Positions 9,665 through 18,625 of a DNA stretch of 64,000 nucleotides are shown piece by piece. Each line of letters starts with the position of its first letter. Position 1 is the stretch's first letter. The notes below the pieces were generated by a model that saw nothing but the letters and a program-made list of their open reading frames with translations, was not told where the DNA came from and did no database searches. Both the position numbers and the translations under genes were made by a program. Location of the stretch: the NCBI GenBank assembly GCA_027311945.1, contig DAICXZ010000013.1:1-64000 (forward strand). The letters run 5' to 3'. This DNA comes from Erythrobacter sp. GTDB taxonomy: Bacteria; Pseudomonadota; Alphaproteobacteria; Sphingomonadales; Sphingomonadaceae.

Positions 9665-11235
9665 CGCATCAGCCCGCCGATCAGGTTGCGCACGAAGCGG
9701 CCCGCGATCGGTCCGGCAAGGTCGGTGGCGAGCGAGCCCAGCCCCGACGTCACCGCCGTTGTCGCAGGCTTCGCGCGGCTTTTCTTCCCGGTGATCGCCG
9801 CCGCCGCCACCGATGCGGCGGAGCCTGCTGCCGCGCCCATCGCCGCCTTGGCTGCCTTGCCCCAGATCGAGGTCGACTTGCGGCTCCGCTTGCTCACCTC
9901 TTCACGGCCCTTCTCCTCGACCTCCTCGGCGGTTTCGGCGGCATCGGCTGCCTTTGCCGCCAGCAGCTCCTCGGCGCTCTCCCGGTCGATCGGTTCGTCG
10001 TAGACGCCCTCATGCGGGCTGATCGACTGGATGATCGCGCGTTCCTTCGCGTTCACCGGCCCCAGCCGCGAGCGCGGCGGCTTGATCAGCGTGCGCTGGA
10101 CGATGGTGGGCGCGCCGTCCTCGTCGAGCGTGGAGACCAGCGCCTCGCCGGTGCGCAGTTCGGTGATCGCGGTTTCGACATCGAGATCGGGGTTGATGCG
10201 GAAAGTTTCCGCCGCCGCCTTGATCGCTCGCTTGTCCTTCGGGGTGAAGGCGCGCAGCGCGTGCTGCACCCGGTTGCCGAGCTGGCCCGCGATTTCCTCA
10301 GGGATATCGATCGGGTTCTGCGTCACGAAATAGACGCCCACCCCCTTCGAGCGGATCAGCCGCACCACCCGCTCGATGGTGTCGGTCAGCGCCTTGGGCG
10401 CATCGTCGAACAGCAGGTGCGCCTCGTCGAAGAAGAACACCAGCTTGGGCTTTTCCGGGTCGCCCACCTCGGGCAACGTCTCGAACAGTTCGGCCAGCAG
10501 CCACAGGAGGAAGGTGGCATAGAGCTTGGGGCTGCTCATCAGCTTGTCGGCAGCGAGCACGTTGATCACGCCGCGCCCCCGATCGTCGAGGGTCAGAAAA
10601 TCGTCGATTTCGAGCGCAGGTTCGCCGAAGAAATTGCCCGCTCCCTGCGCTTCGAAACTCAGCAACTGGCGCTGGATCGCACCAACCGATTGCTTCGACA
10701 CATTGCCATACTGGCCCGAAAGCTCGGTCGCGTTCTCGTAAGCCCAGGCGAGCATCGCGCGCAGGTCCTCGAAATCGAGCAGCAGCAGTCCGTTCTCGTC
10801 GGCATAGCGGAACACGATCTGCAGCACGCCTTCCTGCGTCTCGTTAAGGTCGAGCAGGCGGGCGAGCAGCAGCGGCCCCATCTCGGTGATCGTAGTGCGG
10901 ATCGGGTGGCCCTGTTCGCCGTAGAGATCCCAGAACACCACCGGGTTATCCGAATAGGCATAGTCGTCCATGCCCAGTTCCTTCGCCCGCCCCTCCAGCT
11001 TGTCGGCATGCTTGAACGTGGGCGAACCGGGCATGGCGATGCCGGAAAGGTCGCCCTTCACATCGGCGAGGAACACCGGCACGCCCACGGCGGAGAAGCT
11101 TTCGGCAAGGCCCTGCAAGGTGACCGTCTTGCCGGTGCCGGTGGCGCCTGCGATCAGCCCGTGGCGATTGGCGCGGGCGAGGTCGAGCGCCTGCCTGCCA
11201 CCCGCCAGATCCTTGCCGATGAAGATGTCTGCCAT
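9661..11235 (-). CDS. HerA-like helicase / DUF853 ATPase
   Basis: The 524-residue P-loop protein has Walker [11 protein letters not shown] near residue 31 and Walker [14 protein letters not shown] near 270, plus the arginine-rich [23 protein letters not shown] segment typical of the DUF853 group of the FtsK/HerA superfamily. These are probable DNA translocases or helicases whose cellular role is poorly defined. The C-terminal 100 residues are low in complexity (Ala-, Glu- and Lys-rich) with a glycine/alanine hydrophobic patch. It is divergent from pabBC across a 104-base gap. Confidence 0.88.
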   Translation of the reverse strand: MADIFIGKDLAGGRQALDLARANRHGLIAGATGTGKTVTLQGLAESFSAVGVPVFLADVKGDLSGIAMPGSPTFKHADKLEGRAKELGMDDYAYSDNPVVFWDLYGEQGHPIRTTITEMGPLLLARLLDLNETQEGVLQIVFRYADENGLLLLDFEDLRAMLAWAYENATELSGQYGNVSKQSVGAIQRQLLSFEAQGAGNFFGEPALEIDDFLTLDDRGRGVINVLAADKLMSSPKLYATFLLWLLAELFETLPEVGDPEKPKLVFFFDEAHLLFDDAPKALTDTIERVVRLIRSKGVGVYFVTQNPIDIPEEIAGQLGNRVQHALRAFTPKDKRAIKAAAETFRINPDLDVETAITELRTGEALVSTLDEDGAPTIVQRTLIKPPRSRLGPVNAKERAIIQSISPHEGVYDEPIDRESAEELLAAKAADAAETAEEVEEKGREEVSKRSRKSTSIWGKAAKAAMGAAAGSAASVAAAAITGKKSRAKPATTAVTSGLGSLATDLAGPIAGRFVRNLIGGLMR

Positions 11236-11339
11236 GTCCGTCCCGATCCCTCTTGGCTTTGTCGGAGCGGAAACTGGCGGGGGTGCCCCTTGCGGTCAAG
11301 CGATAGACTTACACCGCGAACACGCTAGATGAAGGCGCG

Positions 11340-13139
11340 ATGGACCGCAGCCAACCCTTTGTCCTGCTTGACGATGCCCGCAGCTCGGGCGCGAGCGATG
11401 CCCAGCTCTTCACCGCCCCACGCGAAGTGTTCGTGGCGCGGCGGCCCGAAGAGGTGGTCAGCACGCTCGCCGCCGCAGAGCAGGCGCGCAGCCAGCAGGG
11501 CGGGCATCTGGTCGGCTACCTCGCCTATGAGGCAGGGCTGGCGCTTGAAGGCAAGCTGGCCTCGCTGGCGGCTGCGCGCTCTGGTGCAGCCGGGCCGCTG
11601 GTGTGGTTCGGCCTGTTTGGTGATCCCGAAGTGATCCCGGCGGGCGAGGTCGAGGGCTGGCTGGCGGCACGGGCCGAGGGCAGCGCCTCGATCGGGCCGC
11701 TCGAACCGCAGGTCTCGCCCGGAGCCTACTGCGCCGCTTTTGAGCGTCTGCAGGAAGCGATCCGCGCGGGCGACATCTATCAGGCCAACCTTACCATGCC
11801 GCTCGCCGGCCCGGCGCAGGGCGATCCGCTCGCGCTCTACGCCGCGATCCGGCCCACGGCGGCGGCGGGCTATGGCGGGCTGGTGTTTGACGGGTCGGAT
11901 TGGCTGCTCTCGTTCAGCCCCGAGCTGTTCTTCACGCTGAAGGACGGGGCAGTGAAGCTGAAGCCGATGAAGGGCACCCGCCCGCGCGGCACAACGCCCG
12001 AGGATGACGCGGCGCTGGCCGCCGAACTCGCCGCCTCGGTGAAGGACAAGGCCGAGAACCTGATGATCCTCGATCTGATGCGCAACGACATCAGCCGCGT
12101 GTCGCAGCCGGGCAGCGTCGAGGTCGACCACCCCTTCGCTATCGAGAGCTATCCCACCGTGCACACGATGGTCTCGACCGTGCGTGCGCAGCTGCTTCCT
12201 GGCAAAAGCGCGGTGGACCTGCTGGGTGCTGTCTATCCCTGCGGCTCAATCACCGGCGCGCCGAAAATCCGCGCGATGGAGCTGATCGACGAGGTCGAAC
12301 GCGACGCGCGCGGGCCTTATTGCGGCGCGATTGGGCGAATCGGGCCGAACGGCGATGCCGCCTTCAACGTCGCCATCCGCACCGTGCGGCTGACCCCCGG
12401 CGAGAACCAGCGCCACAAGGCCGTGCTCGGTGTGGGCGGCGCCATCGTCGCCGACAGCGAGGCCATGGCCGAATGGCGCGAGTGCCTCGTCAAAGGCGCC
12501 TTCGTGCGCGGCGCGGCGGGCGGGCATGATCTGATCGAATCGATGCGGTTCGACCCCGAAATCGGCATCGAATTTCTCGACCTCCATATCGAGCGGATCG
12601 GCGCCAGCGCGAAGGAACTGGGCTTTGCCTTCGACCGGCACGAGGCGCGCAACCGCATTCAGGCGCTGTGCTTCGAACTGGAAACTCCCGCCAAGCTGCG
12701 CATGTTGCTGTCGCGCGGCGGGGCACTGGCTTTCGAGGCGCAGGCGCTGAGCGCGACCGCCCCCGCCGAACCGCAGCTATGCGTGGCGCTGCCGCTGCCC
12801 GTGGTTACCGGCGACTGGCGCCTGCGCCACAAGACCACCGACCGCGGCTTCTACGAGGATGCGCGCAAGATCGCCGCCACCGCCAATGCGAACGAGGCGC
12901 TGTTCGTGCGCGACGACGGGCTGGTGACCGAAGGCTGCTACTCCAACATCTTTGTCAAACACGATGGCCAGCTGCTCACTCCGCCGCTGCACCTCGGCCT
13001 GTTGCCCGGCGTACTGCGCCGCTCGCTGATCGAGCAAGGCCGCGCCGCTGAGGCCGAGCTGACACTTGACGACCTCGCCGATGGCTTCCTGCTCGGCAAT
13101 TCGGTGCGCGGGCTGATGAAGGCGCACCTGCTATCATGA
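11340..13139 (+). CDS. pabBC: Fused aminodeoxychorismate synthase component I and aminodeoxychorismate lyase (PabB-PabC)
   Basis: The 599-residue protein has a chorismate-binding PabB domain at 1 to about 365, with PMKGTRPRG, DLMRNDISRV and GSITGAPKIRAMELIDEVE. It is followed by a fold-IV PLP lyase domain, with ESMRFD, the PLP lysine in RHKTTDRGFYEDA, EGCYSNIF and LPGVLRRSL. Together they convert chorismate to 4-aminobenzoate for folate, given a glutaminase partner (PabA/TrpG) encoded elsewhere. The last bases overlap the start of the aminotransferase gene (ATGA), so the two are co-translated. Confidence 0.95.
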   Translation: MDRSQPFVLLDDARSSGASDAQLFTAPREVFVARRPEEVVSTLAAAEQARSQQGGHLVGYLAYEAGLALEGKLASLAAARSGAAGPLVWFGLFGDPEVIPAGEVEGWLAARAEGSASIGPLEPQVSPGAYCAAFERLQEAIRAGDIYQANLTMPLAGPAQGDPLALYAAIRPTAAAGYGGLVFDGSDWLLSFSPELFFTLKDGAVKLKPMKGTRPRGTTPEDDAALAAELAASVKDKAENLMILDLMRNDISRVSQPGSVEVDHPFAIESYPTVHTMVSTVRAQLLPGKSAVDLLGAVYPCGSITGAPKIRAMELIDEVERDARGPYCGAIGRIGPNGDAAFNVAIRTVRLTPGENQRHKAVLGVGGAIVADSEAMAEWRECLVKGAFVRGAAGGHDLIESMRFDPEIGIEFLDLHIERIGASAKELGFAFDRHEARNRIQALCFELETPAKLRMLLSRGGALAFEAQALSATAPAEPQLCVALPLPVVTGDWRLRHKTTDRGFYEDARKIAATANANEALFVRDDGLVTEGCYSNIFVKHDGQLLTPPLHLGLLPGVLRRSLIEQGRAAEAELTLDDLADGFLLGNSVRGLMKAHLLS

Positions 13140-14314
13140 CCAAGCACCAGCTCAGCACCGCGCTTTCGCGGATCGAGGCCTCGCCCACCACCGCCATGAC
13201 CGACCGTGCGATGGAACTGCGCGCCGAGGGCCGCGACATCATCTCGCTCTCGGTGGGCGAGCCCGACTTCGACACCCCAGCCCATGTGATCGAGGCCGCC
13301 AAGGCCTCGCTCGATGCGGGCGACACGCGGTATACTGCGGTGATGGGCACCGCGCGGCTGCGCAAGGCCGCCGCGCTGCATTTCGAGCGCGACCTCGGCA
13401 TTGCGACCGATCCGGCGCAGGTGATCGTCAGCGCCGGGGGCAAACAGGCGCTGTTCGAGGCGATTTGCGCCACCGTCTCCGCAGGCGACGAGGTGATCGT
13501 TCCCGCGCCCTGGTGGGTCAGCTATCCGCAGATGGTACGCTTTGCCGGGGGCACGGTGGTGCCGCTGATGACCCACGCCAAGGACAACTTCCGCTTCCGT
13601 CCCGCGCAGCTCGAAGCGCTGATCACCCCGCGCACGAACTGGGTGATCCTCGGCAGCCCCGGCAACCCTACCGGCGCGGTCTATCCCGCCGAGATGCTGC
13701 TTGGCATCGCTGAAGTGTTGCGCCGCCACCCACAGGTGATGGTGCTGAGCGACGATATCTACGCCCCGCTCAACTATACCGGCGAAGGCCACGCGACGCT
13801 CGCCAACCTGTGCCCCGATCTGGCCGACCGTATCTGCACGATTTCGGGCGTCTCCAAGAGCCACGCGATGACGGGCTTCCGCATCGGCCTTGCGACCGGC
13901 CCGAAGTGGCTGATCGACGCGATGGGCAAGCTGCAAAGCAATTCCTCGGGCAACCCCGCCGCGACCAGCCAGGCCGCCGCCGTCGCCGCGCTCGAAGGAC
14001 CGCAGGACTTTCTGGCCGACTGGCGCGAGACCTTCCGCCAGCGGCGCGATCTGGTGGTTGCCGCGATCAACGCCATCCCCGGCCTCTCGACCCCGGTGCC
14101 CCTTGGCGCGTTCTACTGCTTCATCGACGCGAGCCCGCTGATGGATCGCTTCGGCGGCGACGACAACAAGCTCGCGCTGCACCTGCTGGAGCACGGCGTG
14201 GCGGTGGTCTCGGCCAGTGCGTTCGGCGGGAAAAACGGTTTCCGCATCAGCTTTGCCGCCAGCGAAGCGGTGCTGAGCGAGGCCTTGCAGCGGATTGCCA
14301 AGGCGCTGGGCTAA
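13136..14314 (+). CDS. Aspartate aminotransferase-type PLP enzyme (fold I)
   Basis: The 392-residue protein is a class I/II aminotransferase with the early signature SLSVGEPDFDTP, NPTGAVYPAEML, the aspartate in VLSDDIYAPL, the PLP lysine in SGVSKSHAMTGFRIG near residue 241, and the substrate-binding Arg in NGFRISFAAS. It most likely transaminates aspartate and 2-oxoglutarate, as 1-beta-type AspC proteins do, though aromatic or prephenate activity is common in this group. It is coupled by ATGA to pabBC, which may only reflect compact packing. Confidence 0.92.
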   Translation: MTKHQLSTALSRIEASPTTAMTDRAMELRAEGRDIISLSVGEPDFDTPAHVIEAAKASLDAGDTRYTAVMGTARLRKAAALHFERDLGIATDPAQVIVSAGGKQALFEAICATVSAGDEVIVPAPWWVSYPQMVRFAGGTVVPLMTHAKDNFRFRPAQLEALITPRTNWVILGSPGNPTGAVYPAEMLLGIAEVLRRHPQVMVLSDDIYAPLNYTGEGHATLANLCPDLADRICTISGVSKSHAMTGFRIGLATGPKWLIDAMGKLQSNSSGNPAATSQAAAVAALEGPQDFLADWRETFRQRRDLVVAAINAIPGLSTPVPLGAFYCFIDASPLMDRFGGDDNKLALHLLEHGVAVVSASAFGGKNGFRISFAASEAVLSEALQRIAKALG

Positions 14315-14383
14315 GCGCCCCTTTCTTCGCTAACGTGGACAATCCTTCGACAAGTTCCCGATGAGCGGTGTAAGGGGCTGCCG

Positions 14384-15034
14384 ATGAATATCCCCATTCT
14401 CTATGAAGACGGCGAAGCGCTCGTGATCGACAAGCCCGCCGGCCTGCCCATCGACATTCCGCGCAAGGGCGGCCACGCGCTGGTGAAGGAGCTGTCGACC
14501 CTGCGCCTCGGCTTCCAGCGCGAGCCCAGCCCGGTCCACCGGCTCGACACCGACACCTCGGGCTGCCTGTTGCTGGCGCGCAACGCCAAGGCCCACGTGC
14601 GCTTTGCCGCCGCCTTCGAGCAGCGGCTGGTCGAGAAGGTCTACCTCGGCATTGTCTCGCGCGTGGTTGAAGAGGACGAAGGCACCATCGCGCTCTCGCT
14701 CTCCAAGATCAGCAGCGCCGAGAAGGGCTGGCGGATGATCGCGGCGAAGAAGGGCAAGCCCGCCGTCACCCACTGGCGCAAGCTGAAGTTGCTCGACGGC
14801 GGCCTCACGCTGGTCGAGTTCCGCCCCGAGACCGGGCGCACCCACCAGATTCGCGTCCATGCCCAACTCGGCCTTGGCGCGGCGCTGCTGGGCGATCCGG
14901 TTTATGGCCATAAGGATTCGCGGGTGAACCGCACGATGCTTCACGCCAGCGCCCTGACCGTAGAGCGCGAAGGCAAGACGCCCATCGTGGCCGAAGCCCC
15001 GCTTCCCGCAGACTTCGCGGCGCTTGGAGCCTGA
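14384..15034 (+). CDS. RluA-family rRNA/tRNA pseudouridine synthase
   Basis: The 216-residue catalytic-domain-only protein has the RluA motif HRLDTDTSGCLLLA, in which the first Asp is the catalytic nucleophile, followed by the family stretches GRTHQIRVHAQLGLGAALLGDPVYG. There is no S4 RNA-binding domain. It isomerises uridine to pseudouridine in structured RNA; the target cannot be told from sequence alone. The frame ends just before arfB, separated by only 4 bases from its ATG, so both belong to one RNA/translation-quality unit. Confidence 0.9.
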   Translation: MNIPILYEDGEALVIDKPAGLPIDIPRKGGHALVKELSTLRLGFQREPSPVHRLDTDTSGCLLLARNAKAHVRFAAAFEQRLVEKVYLGIVSRVVEEDEGTIALSLSKISSAEKGWRMIAAKKGKPAVTHWRKLKLLDGGLTLVEFRPETGRTHQIRVHAQLGLGAALLGDPVYGHKDSRVNRTMLHASALTVEREGKTPIVAEAPLPADFAALGA

Positions 15035-15038
15035 CGCC

Positions 15039-15443
15039 ATGGGCGCGATCATCGATCGGGCCATGGCGCAGGCACAGGAAAGCTTCATCGCCGCCTCCGG
15101 CCCCGGCGGGCAGAACGTCAACAAGGTGGCGACCGCGGTGCAGCTGCGCGTCAATATCTATGCGCTCGGCCTCACCCCGGCGGTGTTCCACCGGCTGAAG
15201 GCGCTGGCGGGCAGCCGGATGAGCGCGAGCGGCGATATCATTCTTGACGTGCGCACGCACCGCACGCAGGAGGCCAACCGCCGCGAGGCGCGCGAACGAC
15301 TCGCGGCGATGATCGAGGCAGCGCTGAAAGAGCCGAAGAAGCGCGCCAAGACCCGGGTCAATCGCGTGGGCAAGACCCAGAGGCTGAAGTCGAAGAAAGC
15401 GCACGGCGCGAAGAAGGAAATGCGCGGCAAGGTCGACTGGTGA
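15039..15443 (+). CDS. arfB: Alternative ribosome-rescue peptidyl-tRNA hydrolase ArfB
   Basis: The 134-residue protein has the GGQ motif in [19 protein letters not shown] and a long Lys/Arg-rich C-terminal tail ([21 protein letters not shown]). This is the ArfB (YaeJ) layout: the tail enters the empty mRNA channel of a stalled ribosome and GGQ hydrolyses the peptidyl-tRNA. The ATG at 15039 is preceded by TTGGAG. An in-frame TTG at 15024 would add five residues and overlap the upstream gene. Confidence 0.93.
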   Translation: MGAIIDRAMAQAQESFIAASGPGGQNVNKVATAVQLRVNIYALGLTPAVFHRLKALAGSRMSASGDIILDVRTHRTQEANRREARERLAAMIEAALKEPKKRAKTRVNRVGKTQRLKSKKAHGAKKEMRGKVDW

Positions 15444-15567
15444 GGCACGCCAATGCTTGACTCAGATACGATTCTCCATCATGGGCCGCGATCAACGGGC
15501 GGCGCGCTGGCGTCGCCTCTTTGTTTTCGGGCCGCCCTGGCCCCATCAAACCTTTGAGAGCAAGACC

Positions 15568-15735
15568 ATGGCGAAGCCTGCAACCATCAAGATCCGCCTC
15601 AACTCGACCGCCGGGACCGGCCACTTCTACGTGACCAAGAAGAACCCGCGCAACCACACCGAGAAGTTCACCTTCCGTAAGTACGACCCCGTTGCGAAGA
15701 AGCACGTCGAGTACAAGGAAGGCAAGATCAAGTAA
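15568..15735 (+). CDS. rpmG: 50S ribosomal protein L33
   Basis: The 55-residue protein [20 protein letters not shown]... with [14 protein letters not shown] and the C-terminal [12 protein letters not shown] is a typical bacterial L33. It lacks the CXXC pairs of the zinc-binding form, as is usual in alphaproteobacteria. The ATG follows a GAGAGCAAG ribosome-binding region. A TTGACT element lies at 15470-15475 in the 124-base upstream gap, but no good -10 is evident at the right distance. Confidence 0.97.
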   Translation: MAKPATIKIRLNSTAGTGHFYVTKKNPRNHTEKFTFRKYDPVAKKHVEYKEGKIK

Positions 15736-15736
15736 G

Positions 15737-15775
15737 CTGAACGCTGGCCACCCCCAGCAGTTCAGTGACAGTTCA
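15737..15775. promoter_or_regulatory. Hairpin and tandem AGTTCA repeats between rpmG and lolA
   Basis: CTGAAC-GCTGG (15737-15747) can pair with CCAGC-A-GTTCAG (15754-15765), a hairpin with one bulge and no T-run. AGTTCA occurs at 15759 and again at 15770, exactly 11 bases apart, which is one helical turn and the usual arrangement of OmpR-family half-sites. They lie 25-40 bases before lolA. The stretch may be both the rpmG 3' end and an activator site for lolA. Its regulator is unknown. Confidence 0.35.
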
Positions 15776-15799
15776 ATGCGCCTTCGCTAAGCCGCGCAT

Positions 15800-16468
15800 A
15801 TGAACAGCCTGATTCAGCTTCGACGCAAGCCTCTGGCCGCCGCTTTTGCGGCGGCTTTTGCCTGTGCGCTTCCCGTCACCGCCCTGCTCGCTGCGGCTCC
15901 TGCCCATGCCCAATCGCGGCAGGACGATCTCGACCGCGCCGTGACCGCGCTGCGCGGCATCACCACGATGAAGGCCGACTTCACGCAGACCGGCCGCAAC
16001 GGACAGACCCTGCGCGGCGAACTGACGCTCAAGAATCCGGGCCGCATCCGATTCGAATATTCGAACGACGTGAACATGCTCGTCGTGTCCGACGGCAAGG
16101 CACTGACGCTGATCGACTACGACGTGCAGCAGGTCGAAGCCTGGCCCATCAGCAATTCGCCGCTCGGCGCGCTGCTCGATCCGAATCGCGACGTGCGCCG
16201 CTTCGGCAAGCTGGTGCCCACCGCCAACCGCAATGTGATCAGCATCGAGGTGAGCGATCCCGGCCGCCCCGAATATGGCACCATGACGCTGGTGTTCGTG
16301 CGCAACGCCTCGGCACCGGGCGGGCTGCAGCTGGCGAGCTGGGTCGCGCTCGATGCGCAGAACACGCGTACCACCGTGCGCCTCAGCAACCAGCGCTATG
16401 GCATGGCGGTGAGCAATTCCGCCTTCACCTATCGCGATCCGCGCCGTCGCACACGCCGTCCGGGCTGA
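15800..16468 (+). CDS. lolA: Outer-membrane lipoprotein carrier protein LolA
   Basis: The 222-residue protein has a long signal peptide ending near APAHAQS, then the LolA fold (TALRGITTMKADFTQTGRNG, GRIRFEYSND, SDGKALTLIDYDVQQVEAWP). It ferries lipoproteins across the periplasm from the inner-membrane LolCDE complex to the outer membrane. Alphaproteobacteria usually lack LolB, and none is seen here. It precedes xth, from which it is separated by a 286-base gap holding a candidate small RNA. Confidence 0.9.
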   Translation: MNSLIQLRRKPLAAAFAAAFACALPVTALLAAAPAHAQSRQDDLDRAVTALRGITTMKADFTQTGRNGQTLRGELTLKNPGRIRFEYSNDVNMLVVSDGKALTLIDYDVQQVEAWPISNSPLGALLDPNRDVRRFGKLVPTANRNVISIEVSDPGRPEYGTMTLVFVRNASAPGGLQLASWVALDAQNTRTTVRLSNQRYGMAVSNSAFTYRDPRRRTRRPG

Positions 16469-16521
16469 CCCTTGGAGGGTCCAGCAGTTGTATAGAAGCG
16501 ACAAAATGCGCGTTCCGTTCA

Positions 16522-16550
16522 TTGGCGCGACAGGCAGGCAGACTTATATC
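16522..16550 (+). promoter_or_regulatory. Sigma-70-like promoter for a candidate small RNA
   Basis: TTGGCG at 16522-16527 and TATATC at 16545-16550 are separated by exactly 17 bases. They would place a start site near 16556-16558, before the structured region and terminator downstream. No reading frame of note follows before the terminator. Confidence 0.5.
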
Positions 16551-16555
16551 TCTTA

Positions 16556-16686
16556 GGGCAAGCACGGCTGATCGGCGGGTTTCTCCCCCCCTGTTGACCC
16601 GCCATTCGATTTACGGCCTGCTTGTCTGCGTGACGAACGCAAGAATGAACCCCCGTCTCACCGCCCCCGGGACGGGGGTTTTTCTT
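16556..16686 (+). ncRNA. Candidate small RNA, about 130 nt, between lolA and xth
   Basis: A promoter-like element is followed by three hairpins. The first is GGCGGGT/ACCCGCC (16574-16580 with 16597-16603), whose 16-base loop holds a run of seven Cs. The second is TGCGT/ACGCA (16627-16631 with 16637-16641). The third is an intrinsic terminator. The C-rich loop could pair with Shine-Dalgarno sequences, as in several alphaproteobacterial anti-SD small RNAs. It does not match an RNA family I can name. It could instead be an attenuated leader of xth. Confidence 0.5.
16649..16684 (+). terminator. Rho-independent terminator upstream of xth
   Basis: ACCCCCGTC (16649-16657) pairs perfectly with GACGGGGGT (16671-16679) and is followed by a run of Ts. 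It is too far from lolA (180 bases) to be its obvious terminator and better fits the end of the candidate small RNA. Confidence 0.8.
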
Positions 16687-16754
16687 GCCCGTCTTACGGC
16701 CAGACCCGGCACCCGGCTTGTCGCCCGGTCAATGCCGACCTAAAGCCTTTGGCC

Positions 16755-17558
16755 ATGTCTGCCCCCACCCTTTCCGTCGCCAGCTGGAACATCAACTCGG
16801 TGCGCCTGCGCATGCCGCAGGTGGCCCGCTTCCTAACCGAGAACGCGCCAGACGTGCTCTGCCTGCAGGAGATCAAGTGCATGGAGCACCTGTTTCCGCG
16901 CCAGGCCTTCGTCGACCTCGGCTACGAGCACATCGCGCTGACCGGGCAGAAGGGCTACCACGGAGTGGCCACGGTCAGCCGCATCCCCTTGCGCGAATAT
17001 GCCCGCCACGACTGGCAGGACAACGGCGAGGCGCGCCATGTCGGGGTGGAGCTGCTCGGACCGGGCGAGGGCGTGATCCTCGAAAACGTCTATATACCCG
17101 CCGGCGGCGATCTGCCCGACCGTGAGAAGAACCCCAAGTTCGGCCAGAAGCTCGACTTTCTCGAACGGATGACGCGCTGGTCCGAAGGCATCGAACGGCC
17201 CACGCTGCTGGTCGGCGATTTCAACATCGCCCCGCTCGAATGCGACGTTTACGATCACAAGGCGCTGCTTAAAGTGGTCAGCCACACGCCGATCGAGGTG
17301 GAGACGCTGGGGAACTTGCAGGCAGCGCACGACTGGGTCGACCTTGGCCGCAAGCATATCCCCGCGCCCGAGCGAAACTACACCTGGTGGTCGTACCGAA
17401 CCTATTGGCAGGGCAAGGATCGCGGTCGGCGGCTTGACCACATGTGGGCCTCGCCCGATCTCGCGGCCAAGAGCGTGAAGCACACCATCGCCGAGCACAC
17501 CCGCGAGTGGGAACAGCCGAGCGACCACGTGCCGATCATCAGCGAGTTCGCGCTCTGA
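16755..17558 (+). CDS. xth: Exodeoxyribonuclease III (AP endonuclease)
   Basis: The 267-residue EEP-fold nuclease has SWNINSVRLR, LCLQEIKCMEHLFP (metal-binding Glu), GDFNIAPLECDVY, TWWSYR, RRLDHMWAS and the catalytic His in PSDHVPIISEF. It cuts DNA at abasic sites and trims 3' ends in base-excision repair. The ATG at 16755 is preferred over an in-frame TTG two codons upstream. Its 3' end touches the ribA frame. Confidence 0.95.
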   Translation: MSAPTLSVASWNINSVRLRMPQVARFLTENAPDVLCLQEIKCMEHLFPRQAFVDLGYEHIALTGQKGYHGVATVSRIPLREYARHDWQDNGEARHVGVELLGPGEGVILENVYIPAGGDLPDREKNPKFGQKLDFLERMTRWSEGIERPTLLVGDFNIAPLECDVYDHKALLKVVSHTPIEVETLGNLQAAHDWVDLGRKHIPAPERNYTWWSYRTYWQGKDRGRRLDHMWASPDLAAKSVKHTIAEHTREWEQPSDHVPIISEFAL

Positions 17559-18619
17559 GCAAGGCCTCGCCTTCACGCCGCGCGGCGCAGGCGGTCGATG
17601 CCCTGCGCCACGGCTGGCCGGTGGCCATCGGCGGCGCGCCGGTGCTGCTGCCGATCGAGACAGGGCTTGCCCCCAAGGCGAAGTCTGCGCGCCTGCTGAT
17701 CTCCACCGCGCGGGCGGAAACACTGCGCCTCACCAACCAGCGCGAGGCAGCGCGAGGCAGCGATCCGGTGCTGATACGCGCGGGCGAACCGCTCGATCTG
17801 GCCGCCGCGCTGCCGGTGGCCGATCCTTCGCTTGATCTGCAAAGCCCGCTCAAGGGGCCATTCCTCGCGGAAGAACTGCCCTGGCGCAGCGAGGCCGAGG
17901 TCGCGCTCGAACTGGCGCGGATTGCGGGGATTCTGCCCGTCTTCATGGTCGCCCCCGAACACGGCGGCGAGCCGGTTGCGCTTGAAGCGGGCGACCTTGC
18001 CGCGTTCTCCGACCCTGCCGCGCTCACCATTGCCACCCGTGCCCGTCTGCCGATCCACGCCAGCGAACACGCGCGCATCATCGCCTTTCGCAGCGCCGAC
18101 GACCTGCGCGAGCATGTCGCGCTGGTGCTGGGCGAGCAGGATGCGGGCAAGGTGCCGCTGGTGCGCCTCCATTCCGAATGCCTGACCGGCGACGTGTTCG
18201 CGAGCCTCAAGTGCGACTGCGGCCCGCAACTCGATGCAGCGCTGGTGGCCATGGCCGAGGAGGCCGCGAAAGGCGGCTGGAGCGCGGTGCTCTATCTGCG
18301 GCAAGAGGGGCGCGGGATCGGCATCATCAACAAACTGCGCGCCTATCATTTGCAGGATGACGGCCACGACACGCTCGAAGCGAACCGCCGCCTCGGCCTG
18401 CCAGAGGAAGCGCGCGACTTCCCGGTCGCGGCGCGAATGCTGGATCTGATGGGCGTGAACGCGGTGCGGCTGATGACCAACAACCCGGAGAAAGTGGCTG
18501 CGCTGGAGGCCGCCGGGGTCACAGTGACCGAACGCGTCCCGCACCAGCTACCCGCCAATCCGCATAACGCCCACTATCTCGATACGAAGCGCGACAAGGC
18601 GGGGCACCTCCTGCGCTAA
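17555..18619 (+). CDS. ribA: GTP cyclohydrolase II
   Basis: The protein has the RibA zinc site CLTGDVFASLKCDCGPQL, the GTP-binding RQEGRGIGIINKLRAY and the C-terminal VKMTNNP-like MTNNPEKVAALEAAGV. It opens GTP to the first riboflavin intermediate. About 130 extra N-terminal residues precede the catalytic domain, as is usual in sphingomonads. No ATG start is available. A CTG at 17555 overlapping the xth stop fits the conserved N-terminus, a GTG at 17621 would trim it, and a GTG at 17444 would bury 115 bases in xth. The start is therefore uncertain, about 354 residues. Confidence 0.88.
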   Translation: MSKASPSRRAAQAVDALRHGWPVAIGGAPVLLPIETGLAPKAKSARLLISTARAETLRLTNQREAARGSDPVLIRAGEPLDLAAALPVADPSLDLQSPLKGPFLAEELPWRSEAEVALELARIAGILPVFMVAPEHGGEPVALEAGDLAAFSDPAALTIATRARLPIHASEHARIIAFRSADDLREHVALVLGEQDAGKVPLVRLHSECLTGDVFASLKCDCGPQLDAALVAMAEEAAKGGWSAVLYLRQEGRGIGIINKLRAYHLQDDGHDTLEANRRLGLPEEARDFPVAARMLDLMGVNAVRLMTNNPEKVAALEAAGVTVTERVPHQLPANPHNAHYLDTKRDKAGHLLR

Positions 18620-18625
18620 GAAGTG

